Shown in pieces: positions 18,601-26,103 of a stretch of 64,000 bases of DNA. The stretch is from positions 1 to 64,000 of the forward strand of contig NZ_MDKC01000004.1 of NCBI RefSeq assembly GCF_001712755.1, written 5' to 3'. The translations under genes were made by a program, and so were the position numbers. Position 1 is the first letter of the stretch, and every line of letters begins with the position of its first letter. Origin of the DNA: Gottfriedia luciferensis. Its GTDB lineage: Bacteria; Bacillota; Bacilli; Bacillales; Bacillaceae_G. Under the pieces are notes generated by a model. The model was given only the letters and a program-made list of their open reading frames with translations, was not told the origin of the DNA and did not search any database.

Positions 18601-19770
18601 CCGTTCCCGGCTAATCCAATTAAAACAGATAAGAACGGAAATTATACAGACCAGATTTTAGTTAAGAAGCGTTCTACACCATTACAAGTTTCATTCTATG
18701 GTATGGATGCAGCAAGAAACTTTACTGGAAATGCAACAAATATGTTAAGACTAGTATTCGTAGATCAAAATTTCCCATACTACTACTTAAAAGCAAATAA
18801 ACAAACAGTTACAACGGGTGATACTGTTAATTATAGTGTTCGTTCAAACAATATTAAAAACTTAAAAACTACTAAAATTAATTTCAGTGTTGATCCAAAT
18901 CTAGCAACAATTCAAAATGTCGTTGTAAATGATGCAGTAAAACAATATGGTGATGCACAAGTTTCAGTAACTTCAAAACCTTCTGGATTAAGTCAGCTTT
19001 ATACATTTACATTTACTTACAATGGAACAAAAGCTTTACCAGAAGACTTACAATTATTTAATTTCGATATGAAAACAGCAGAGAAATATACAAATTTCAT
19101 CCCAAATGATTGGTACACAATGACTGCATCAACAATTGATCAATCTAATGTTGAGACAAAAGATGTGTATGCGTACATGGAATCTTATAAAGTTAAAAAT
19201 ACTTATTCTAAAATTGATGGAGCATTAAATTTAGAAGGAGCATATGACCCAATAACAGGAAGCCCTAATTATGCGCTTGATCAAAGTGTAATTGGTGCAA
19301 AAGTTACAGTTACATCTTATGATGGAAAAACAACTGTTCAACCTTCAATTAACAAAAGCGGACAATACAGCGCTGAAGGCTTAAAAGCAGATACAAAACC
19401 TTATACTTATAAAGTTGATGTACCTGGACATTTTACAATGAACAGACAAGTACTTTTATCAAATGAAGTACGTGGAGAAACGTTAGGAAAGAGATATAAT
19501 TTAGGTTTATTAACAGCTGCAGCAGGGGACGTTAACAAAGATGATGTAATCGATGTGTTGGATGCACTAGCTGTACAAACGTATTGGGCTACAAATAAGG
19601 CTACAGCAGACTTTAACTTTGATAAAGTAGTAGATAAAAAGGATATGGACTATGTTGTTAGAAACTTTGGATTACAAAATCCTACTGTTGATAACGCACC
19701 AAAACCAAAGACTACTTATAAAGGTGCAACTTTAGATAGTATTTTAAAAGATTTAGGTTTAGATCAATAA
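15610..19770 (+). CDS. Secreted Vpr-like S8 serine protease with cohesin-like and dockerin-like domains (paralogue 2)
   Basis: The 1,386-residue product is colinear with paralogue 1 throughout: signal peptide ending SNAAS, I9-type propeptide, catalytic triad at the same numbers (D228, H284, S608), PA insert, Fn3-like domain, cohesin-like domain (GDTVNYSV segment), and dockerin-like pair (GDVNKDDVIDVLDA and DFNFDKVVDKKDM). The tail is LDSILKDLGLDQ. Around the catalytic serine the protein is almost identical to the other copies while codons differ at third positions, which suggests old duplication under purifying selection. Start supported by CTGGAGGA and by identity with paralogue 1. Expected to be secreted and calcium-stabilised; substrates are presumably extracellular proteins. 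Confidence 0.93.
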   Translation: MGEKREKSKVLKSFTVLALTSSFILGSLGQVSNVSNAASPSKAEDILASLSSEQRAALKQLSTSEDSGLQVSSDINLDSTEQTSVIVEFANKPVKVAQIEASVEGKTLTKSDAEDLIDQDHETFTKDVSKVLTTSKSKKVDYKINHSYKHAFNGVSMTLPANQIKNLLKSKAVKKVWSNQTFSIDPPKENDQLKADESNVANYTPYDALDRLHAEGFTGKGIKVGILDTGMDYHHPDLKDAYKGGYDFVDNDNDPMETTYADWKKSGKPEISGTSTYYTEHGTHVAGIIGGRGVANSEYKTIGAAPEADLYSYRVLGAYGSGTEEDIIAGIDRAVQDGMDVINMSLGASLNDPLYATSIAVNNSVLSGVTTVVAAGNSGDQMYTLGSPGAAALALTVGASSIALDVYQYAGVNNGKNYSVRQLARNYSDDLTSLKGKTYQLVDVGLGNPADFNGKDVNGKIAFIKRGTIALIDKIKNAKAKGAVGVLMYNDETNQAEGAIQSFLGESVDAIPAFSVSNKEGIEIAAAIKAGASEFTFGDFKKVQTASDELAGFSSRGPSRVNYDIKPEVTAPGVAILSTVPFYVNNKTGDGSKPEDYKYAYERLSGTSMATPYVAGVSALLLQSNKDLQPEDIKSILMNTADPLSKAYSVFEAGSGRVDAYEAIHSNVELEVVDQTPTYINGKQKSIKELTGGISFGSYGFDDQDIADSRNITLKNRSEKAKTFNVNVKFQTGLRGSKDAAKNNVTLTGPTSVKLNGISQKNVKFNLNIPKTAEKGTYEGFITFTNTVDPSETYQIPFGGRVVDEGIDYFKIDNPMFGNDTSWPANAFPFLSFDLSLKSHMKTLDVLLQDATTGEDLGLVGSFTPIGLNENQDYFIGRGFSSIYYPFTGDSKNPISYDPVIAKAGNYKLKLVGTNEKGKTFVKTADFVYDVAAPKMTSSFDSLDQKVIEYKDSQFDSKGEFLYDFNINLNDPETAEANRLGLPVDQSTNAVVSFHDSPFPANPIKTDKNGNYTDQILVKKRSTPLQVSFYGMDAARNFTGNATNMLRLVFVDQNFPYYYLKANKQTVTTGDTVNYSVRSNNIKNLKTTKINFSVDPNLATIQNVVVNDAVKQYGDAQVSVTSKPSGLSQLYTFTFTYNGTKALPEDLQLFNFDMKTAEKYTNFIPNDWYTMTASTIDQSNVETKDVYAYMESYKVKNTYSKIDGALNLEGAYDPITGSPNYALDQSVIGAKVTVTSYDGKTTVQPSINKSGQYSAEGLKADTKPYTYKVDVPGHFTMNRQVLLSNEVRGETLGKRYNLGLLTAAAGDVNKDDVIDVLDALAVQTYWATNKATADFNFDKVVDKKDMDYVVRNFGLQNPTVDNAPKPKTTYKGATLDSILKDLGLDQ

Positions 19771-19778
19771 TAATTTAG

Positions 19779-19814
19779 AAGAGGGAAGCTAGCTAGATTG
19801 GCTTCTCTTTTTTA
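19779..19814 (+). terminator. Terminator of protease 2
   Basis: An imperfect stem from AGAGGGAAGC (from ~19780) to GGCTTCTCT is followed by a run of T near 19808-19813. Confidence 0.65.
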
Positions 19815-19851
19815 TGTTATCGGAATATACGTGGAATGATGTAGTAATGAA

Positions 19852-20033
19852 GTGCAATTAAAATAGTGAAAACTGCAATTAAAAAGTATGGAACTACAAT
19901 TAAAAAAGCGAAATCTGCAAATAAATTGGGGAGCGTGCAAATAAATATTCGAAAACTGCAAATAAAATTATCATATCTACAATTAAAAAAGTCCAATCTG
20001 CAAATAAAAACAGTGGAACGGCATATAAAGCCA
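19852..20033. repeat. Degenerate tandem repeat array, ~21-bp period, about nine units
   Basis: Unit starts lie at 19852, 19873, 19894, 19915, 19935, 19956, 19977, 19998 and 20019. Units begin CTGCAATTAAAA or CTGCAAATAAA, followed by ~9 variable bases. Spacing is 21 in all but one unit, which has 20. The array fills much of the 895-bp gap between proteases 2 and 3. There are no conserved unique spacers, so it is not CRISPR. A minus-strand frame (19817-20137) read through it gives a seven-residue hydrophobic periodicity that I take as a by-product. From 20034 to 20540 I see no gene. Confidence 0.85.
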
Positions 20034-20540
20034 TAAATTTTAATTAAATTGAGTGAAAAATCATAGATAAGTAAAAAGATAAATTCAAAATGACCAAAAA
20101 CAGAAGTAACGTCCAATGAAACAATCGAAAAGTACAAATTGAGAAGTCAAAAAGCATTCTTTTAGATTGTCACAAACATTCGTTTTCTTCGTTACTCTTT
20201 ACCTTTTAAAGATAACCCCGCCTTTTTCCTTTCTCGTTACTTTCCACAAAAAATGTGTTAATTTATGACCATTTTAAATGAAAAACAGCCCTAATAAATG
20301 ATGGAATAAAATATTGTAAAATAGTTTTTTTTTTCAATTAGTAAGAAAAAGCGATCATCCCGAGGTTTATTTAAAACCATTAAAGTTCATTTAAAAAGTA
20401 AACGTTTTCAAATAACTAACTATTTCTTTTAAAATGATAGAAAAATTGGGTTATTTCGATTGTTTTTCACCGGAGAATTTAGAAGAATCCTGTCGAATGT
20501 AGAGAGCGATATTTCGAACTATTGGTAAATTAGGGGAGGG

Positions 20541-20578
20541 ATAACCCAATTGACCGAAAATTGAAAAAAAATGATAAT
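20541..20578 (+). promoter_or_regulatory. Promoter and conserved ATAACCC block of protease 3
   Basis: ATAACCCAATTGA (20541-20553) overlaps the -35 TTGACC (20550-20555). The -10 GATAAT (20573-20578) follows after 17 bases. GGTAAATT (20524-20531) mirrors AATTGACC (20548-20555) at seven of eight positions. AAAGGTAATAT/ATATTACTTT (20605-20637) forms a leader hairpin. Confidence 0.75.
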
Positions 20579-20665
20579 AAATGTAGAAAGTAAATTTGAT
20601 GTAAAAAGGTAATATGATTTTCATTGAATATTACTTTAGATAAGAAAAAGCCAGGAGGAAGAAGA

Positions 20666-23600
20666 ATGGGGAAAAGAGTAAAGAAAAGTAAGTTTGTATC
20701 AGGCTTTACCGTATTAGCTCTATCATCTAGTGTTGTTGTTGCACCGATTGCACATGTAACAAATGTTTCAAAGGCAGCAGGGAAAACGAAGACAGAAACA
20801 ATACTTGCAAATTTAACTTCCCAGCAACGAACTGCATTAAAACAAATTTCAACGAATGAATCGACAGGGCTTCAAATCTCCTCAGACATAGATCAAACGA
20901 CTACCAAACAAACCTCAGTTATTGTAGAGTTTGCAAATAAGCCTGCGAAAGTGGCAAAAATTGAGGCGCAAGTAGAAGGTAAATCATTAACTGAGACACA
21001 AGCAGGGAAATTAGTTGATCAAGATCATGCTACTTTTACTGCAGAAGTGGGACAAGTTCTTAAAGATGAGAATAATAAAAAGGTAGATTTTAAAATTAAA
21101 CATTCATATAAAAATGCCTTTAACGGCGTTTCAATGAGTCTACCAGCAAATCAAATTAAGAATCTATTAAAATCAAAAGCAGTTAAGACTGTTTGGAGTA
21201 ACGAGAAGTTCTCTATTGACCCTCCAAAGGAATCAGATAAGAATAGCGAGTTAAAAGCAGACGAATCGAAAGTAGCAAACTATACGCCATATGATGGCTT
21301 GGATAAGCTACATGCTGAGGGCTATACAGGAAAGGGCATTAAAGTTGGTATTCTTGATACAGGTATTGATTACAACCACCCAGATTTAAAAGGCGCATTC
21401 AAAGGTGGATATGATTTTGTAGATAATGATAATGATCCAATGGAGACTACCTATGCTGATTGGGTAAAAGCTGGTAAACCAGGTTCTGCAAATGGAGCTG
21501 ATTATTATACTGAGCATGGTACTCATGTAGCAGGTATCATTGGTGGACGTGGCGCGTCAGATAGTGAATACAAACAGGTTGGTGCAGCACCAGAATCTGA
21601 TATCTATTCATATCGTGTACTTGGACCTGGTGGGGTTGGAACAAGTGAAGCTATTATAGCAGGTATTGATAAAGCAGTAAAAGATGGCATGGATGTGATT
21701 AATATGTCATTAGGTGCGTCGTTAAATGACCCGCTTTATGCAACTTCTATCGCGGTTAACAATGCTGTATTAAGTGGCGTAACGACTGTCGTAGCTGCAG
21801 GAAATGATGGAGACAAAATGGACACGTTAGGTTCACCAGGAGCGGCTGCATTAGCATTAACTGTTGGAGCTTCATCTGTTGCCATTGATCTTTATCAATT
21901 TAATGGAACACAGGATGGAAACAAATACAACTTTAGACAATTAGCTCAAAATTATTCTGATAATTTAACGACATTAAAAGGAAAAACCTATCAACTCGTT
22001 GACGTAGGGTTAGCAAATCCAACTGATTTTACAGGAAAAGACTTAAAAGGCAAGATTGCTTACATACAACGTGGAACGATTGCTTTGATTGATAAAATTA
22101 AAAATGCAAAAGCAGCTGGCGCAGTTGGTGTATTAATGGCTAATAATATTGATAACCAAAGTGAAGGAGCAATCCAAGCATTCTTAGGTGAATCAGTAGA
22201 TGCTATTCCTTCATTCTCCGTATCATATGAAGAGGGATTAAAAATCACAGCAGCGGTTAAAACAGGTAAAAATGAAGTTTCTTTTGGTGATTATACTAAG
22301 CTACAAACAGCTTCAGATGAATTAGCGACATTTAGTTCAAGAGGACCTTCACGTGTAAACTATGATATCAAGCCAGAAGTGACTGCTCCGGGTGTTTCGA
22401 TTCTTTCAAGTGTACCATTTTATGTAAATAATAAAACAGGTGATGGATCAAAGCCTGAAGATTATAAGTATGCATATGAGCGTATGTCTGGAACATCAAT
22501 GGCAACACCATATGTAGCAGGTGTATCTGCACTATTACTTCAATCAAATAAAGACTTACAACCAGAAGATATCAAATCAATCCTAATGAATACTGCTGAT
22601 CCCCTATCAAAAGCTTATAGTGTATTTGAAGTAGGTAGTGGACGTGTAGATGCATATGAAGCAATTCATTCAAATGTAGAATTAGAAGTTGTTGATAAAA
22701 CACCAACGATCGTAAATGGCAAAGAAAAACTAATTAATGAGTTAACCGGTGGGATGAGCTTTGGTTCATATGGATTTGATAATATTGATATTGCAGATTC
22801 TCGTAGTGTTACTTTAAAAAATCGTAGTGAAAAAGCAAAAACATTTAGTGTTGACGTGAAATATCAAACTGGATTAAGAGGATCTAAGGATGCAGCTTCT
22901 AATAATGTTACACTTTCAGGACCTACATCAGTTAAGTTAAATGGAATTAGCTCGAAATCAATTAAGTTTAATTTAAACATTCCAAAAACTGCTGAAAAAG
23001 GAACATATGAAGGTTATGTTACATTCACGAATACATTGGATCCAACTGAACAATATCAAATTCCGTTTGGTGTTCGTGTAGTTGAAGAGGGGATCCAATC
23101 ATTTAATTTATTCAACCCACTTTATTCAAATAAAATTACGAATCCAACTTATGCGTATCCATTTATTGATGGAAGTGTTTCTCTAAAAACACATATGAAA
23201 TCATTAGATGTTATCGTTCAAGATCCAACAACAGGTCAAGACTTAGGGATTATTGGTTCATTTAATACAGCAGTAATGAAAGAAGATGTAGTGTACAATA
23301 TTGGACGACTTGTTGGTGCATATTATTTCCCATTCACTGGAGATGCGACAAACCCAATTAGCAGTAAATATGAATTATTTAAACCAGGTCACTACAAATT
23401 AAGACTAGTTGGTGTGAGTGAAAGTGGAAAAACATTTGCTGAAGCTAGAGACTTTATGTTGGAATATGCTGTTCCGAATATGACTTCAAGCTTTGACAAG
23501 TTAGATCAAAAGGTTATTGAGTATAGTGATAGTCAACTAGATAAAAATGGACAAATGTTATACGACTTCAACATTAATGTAAATGATCCAGAAATTGATG

Positions 23601-24838
23601 AAGCGAAAAAATACGGTATTAAAGCTGATCAATCAGATAACACAATTGTTTATACTTATAATTCTTTCTTCCCATCATTACCGATTAACGTAGATAAAAA
23701 TGGGGATTATACTGATCAAATTTTAGTTGATAGTAAATATTCAGTATTACCTTTAACATTCTATGGAATGGATGCTGCATTAAATCCAACTGCACAAATT
23801 AGAATTGCTTTTGTAAAAAATACAACTCCGTATTATTACTTAAAAGCGAATAAGCAAAACATTGTACCTGGTGATACTGTAAACTACTCTGTAAAAGCAA
23901 ATAATATTAGTAACTTAAAAACTACTAAATTAACTCTTCAATTGAATAATAAACAGGGGATCATTGACAATATTCTAGTAAATGATGAAGTTAAAAAATA
24001 TGGAGACGCACAAGTTTCAGTAAAAACATCTCCTACTACTTGGGATTATATTACGCAATATGACTTTACTTTTACTTACTCAGGTTCAGCTAAGTTACCA
24101 GAGGATACTCAATTATTTAATTTCGATATAAAAACAATCGATCAATCATTTACAACAGGTCCAGCGATTAACTTCTCAGGTAACGGTACATCTACAATCG
24201 ATACATCAAATGTTGAAACGAAAAACGTCTACACTTATATTGAAGGATACAATGTAAAACCATCAGTTTCAAAACTTACAGGTACACTTCAAGTAGAAGG
24301 AGCAAAAAACCCTCTAACAGGTGAAACAAACTATGCGATTGATCAAAGTAAATTAGGTGCAAAAATTACATTAACATCGTATGATGGAAAAACTGTTTTA
24401 CAAGCACCAATCACATCAAAACAAGGTGACTATGCATTTGATGGTGTTAAACTAGACAATAAACCTTATACATTATCTGTAGATGTACCAGGTCACTTTA
24501 CAATGAATAAAACAATGGATAATTTATTTGATAATATCCGCGGTGATTTAATCGGTAAGCAGTTACGATATTTATTAGATATTGCACCTGCTGGTGATGC
24601 AAATAAAGACGATGTAATCGACGTATTAGATGCATTAGCTGTACAAACTTACTGGGGCACAAACAAAGCATCTGCTGACTTTAACTTTGATAAAGTAGTT
24701 GATGCAAAAGATATGGATTATGTAGTGAAGAATTTTGGATTACAAAATTCAACAGTTCCAAATCCTCCTAAAGCTAAAAAATCATATAAAGGTGCTACAT
24801 TAGATAGTATTTTAAGTGATTTAGGTTTAAATCAATAA
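20666..24838 (+). CDS. Secreted Vpr-like S8 serine protease with cohesin-like and dockerin-like domains (paralogue 3)
   Basis: The 1,390-residue copy is the most diverged of the three. I place the start at ATG 20666, not at an in-frame ATG 14 codons earlier, because AGGAGG lies at 20653-20658 and the resulting MGKRVKKSKF aligns with the other two. The catalytic triad is D231, H287 and S611. PA insert, Fn3-like domain, cohesin-like domain (VPGDTVNYSV) and dockerin-like pair (GDANKDDVIDVLDA, DFNFDKVVDAKDM) are all present, with tail LDSILSDLGLNQ. The C-terminal half differs most from the others, notably the region after the Fn3-like domain, while the catalytic core is nearly invariant. Confidence 0.93.
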   Translation: MGKRVKKSKFVSGFTVLALSSSVVVAPIAHVTNVSKAAGKTKTETILANLTSQQRTALKQISTNESTGLQISSDIDQTTTKQTSVIVEFANKPAKVAKIEAQVEGKSLTETQAGKLVDQDHATFTAEVGQVLKDENNKKVDFKIKHSYKNAFNGVSMSLPANQIKNLLKSKAVKTVWSNEKFSIDPPKESDKNSELKADESKVANYTPYDGLDKLHAEGYTGKGIKVGILDTGIDYNHPDLKGAFKGGYDFVDNDNDPMETTYADWVKAGKPGSANGADYYTEHGTHVAGIIGGRGASDSEYKQVGAAPESDIYSYRVLGPGGVGTSEAIIAGIDKAVKDGMDVINMSLGASLNDPLYATSIAVNNAVLSGVTTVVAAGNDGDKMDTLGSPGAAALALTVGASSVAIDLYQFNGTQDGNKYNFRQLAQNYSDNLTTLKGKTYQLVDVGLANPTDFTGKDLKGKIAYIQRGTIALIDKIKNAKAAGAVGVLMANNIDNQSEGAIQAFLGESVDAIPSFSVSYEEGLKITAAVKTGKNEVSFGDYTKLQTASDELATFSSRGPSRVNYDIKPEVTAPGVSILSSVPFYVNNKTGDGSKPEDYKYAYERMSGTSMATPYVAGVSALLLQSNKDLQPEDIKSILMNTADPLSKAYSVFEVGSGRVDAYEAIHSNVELEVVDKTPTIVNGKEKLINELTGGMSFGSYGFDNIDIADSRSVTLKNRSEKAKTFSVDVKYQTGLRGSKDAASNNVTLSGPTSVKLNGISSKSIKFNLNIPKTAEKGTYEGYVTFTNTLDPTEQYQIPFGVRVVEEGIQSFNLFNPLYSNKITNPTYAYPFIDGSVSLKTHMKSLDVIVQDPTTGQDLGIIGSFNTAVMKEDVVYNIGRLVGAYYFPFTGDATNPISSKYELFKPGHYKLRLVGVSESGKTFAEARDFMLEYAVPNMTSSFDKLDQKVIEYSDSQLDKNGQMLYDFNINVNDPEIDEAKKYGIKADQSDNTIVYTYNSFFPSLPINVDKNGDYTDQILVDSKYSVLPLTFYGMDAALNPTAQIRIAFVKNTTPYYYLKANKQNIVPGDTVNYSVKANNISNLKTTKLTLQLNNKQGIIDNILVNDEVKKYGDAQVSVKTSPTTWDYITQYDFTFTYSGSAKLPEDTQLFNFDIKTIDQSFTTGPAINFSGNGTSTIDTSNVETKNVYTYIEGYNVKPSVSKLTGTLQVEGAKNPLTGETNYAIDQSKLGAKITLTSYDGKTVLQAPITSKQGDYAFDGVKLDNKPYTLSVDVPGHFTMNKTMDNLFDNIRGDLIGKQLRYLLDIAPAGDANKDDVIDVLDALAVQTYWGTNKASADFNFDKVVDAKDMDYVVKNFGLQNSTVPNPPKAKKSYKGATLDSILSDLGLNQ

Positions 24839-24884
24839 AAGAGCAAGAAATGTAGGACAATGGAAAAAATTTAAACTAAGAGGC

Positions 24885-24923
24885 AGTCTTCTCCCGATGA
24901 TTTTTTGGGAGAGGACTTTTTTA
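24885..24923 (+). terminator. Terminator of protease 3
   Basis: AGTCTTCTCCC (24885-24895) pairs with GGGAGAGGACT (24907-24917), one G-U pair, followed by a T-run. Confidence 0.92.
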
Positions 24924-25032
24924 TTTATCTTTGATACCATAATTTCTTTAAAAAATAAAAAGGAAAATATATACATAAAGGAAATATCGTCGGGTTAACT
25001 TAAAGGAATAAGGAGTTATAGGGAGATTTTTT

Positions 25033-26103
25033 ATGAATAAAAAGTTAATTCATTCAGTTCATATATATGTATTACTCATCATGTCGACAGGTTTTATGCT
25101 GCATGTATTTATCATTCCAAGTTTATTAACATCAGCATATCGAGATTCATGGGTGACAACAGTTACTAGTGTGGTCCCATTTTTGATTTGGACTGCTTTA
25201 GTATTCTATTTATATAAAAAGTTTAAAAATGAAGATGTTTTATCTGTCATGTTTAAAGTATTCTATAAACCAATATCTTACTTATTATCGACCATTTTCG
25301 TCATTTACTTTTTAATAAATGCCTTTATCACTTTTCGCTTTACTATTATTTGGGCTTACACAAATTATACTCAAGATATTCCTTTGTTTGTTGTCGTTTT
25401 TTTAATTTCCATTATTTGTTTTTACGCCGCGTATTCTGGAATACGTTCGATTTGTACAATTGCGTTTTTAATATTACCAATCGTCAGCTTGTTTGGCTTC
25501 ACTGTAGGAATGGGGAATGTAAAGAATAAAAATTATACTTTATTATTTCCTATATTTGAACATGGGTATCATGATTTTTTTCATGGCTTTATCTATTCAT
25601 GCTCAGGTTTTTTTGAAATCATTTTTATTTTATTTTTAAACTCTTATTTGAAAGACAAAGTAAAAGCAAAATGGTTAGTCTTAGTTAGCCTAATCTTATT
25701 AATGTTAATTTTAGGTCCTCTTACAGGAGCTATAATGGAATTTGGAACGGATGAAGCAGAAAAAATGAGAAATCCAGTTTATGAACAATGGAAGTTACTA
25801 ACGTTAGGAGAAAATATTACTAGATTAGATTTTTTATCAATTTTTCAGTGGTTGTCTGGAGCCTTTATTCGGATTAGTTTAAATCTATTTCTTGCAAACC
25901 ATATTATTAATTATAGTGGACGAAAAAAATGGAGTTTACCAGTCCTTTCACTCATTTTACTAGTAGCGGTAATGTTTCCTTGGAATGCAACTTCCTTTAA
26001 TGATTTTTTACAACACTATTTTTTTCTAATTAATTTATGTTTTTTACTTTCTTTGATGTTCATTTTATTAATTATGTCAAAATTAAAAGGTGATTCAGCA
26101 TGA
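25033..26103 (+). CDS. Spore germination receptor B subunit (GerAB/GerKB-type permease)
   Basis: The 356-residue polytopic protein has about ten membrane helices and belongs to the amino acid/polyamine permease-like B subunits of Ger receptors (Spore_permease). By family it sits in the inner membrane of the spore and binds the germinant. It opens the operon and its last codons overlap the next gene by four bases (ATGA). ATAGGGAG lies before the ATG. The germinant cannot be predicted. The operon is expected to be forespore-expressed (sigma-G), but I could not find a convincing sigma-G promoter. Confidence 0.92.
   Translation: MNKKLIHSVHIYVLLIMSTGFMLHVFIIPSLLTSAYRDSWVTTVTSVVPFLIWTALVFYLYKKFKNEDVLSVMFKVFYKPISYLLSTIFVIYFLINAFITFRFTIIWAYTNYTQDIPLFVVVFLISIICFYAAYSGIRSICTIAFLILPIVSLFGFTVGMGNVKNKNYTLLFPIFEHGYHDFFHGFIYSCSGFFEIIFILFLNSYLKDKVKAKWLVLVSLILLMLILGPLTGAIMEFGTDEAEKMRNPVYEQWKLLTLGENITRLDFLSIFQWLSGAFIRISLNLFLANHIINYSGRKKWSLPVLSLILLVAVMFPWNATSFNDFLQHYFFLINLCFLLSLMFILLIMSKLKGDSA

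Noticed and set aside
19852-20033. CRISPR array
   Set aside because: The units have no unique spacers of constant length, the repeat is only ~12 conserved bases, and no cas genes are present.
19817-20137. 106-codon minus-strand frame rich in Phe, Ile and Cys
   Set aside because: Its seven-residue periodicity is the translation of the 21-bp repeat array. No ribosome site or plausible family.
20624-20665. N-terminal 14-residue extension of protease 3
   Set aside because: No ribosome site precedes ATG 20624, while AGGAGG precedes ATG 20666 and the shorter form aligns with the other two paralogues.
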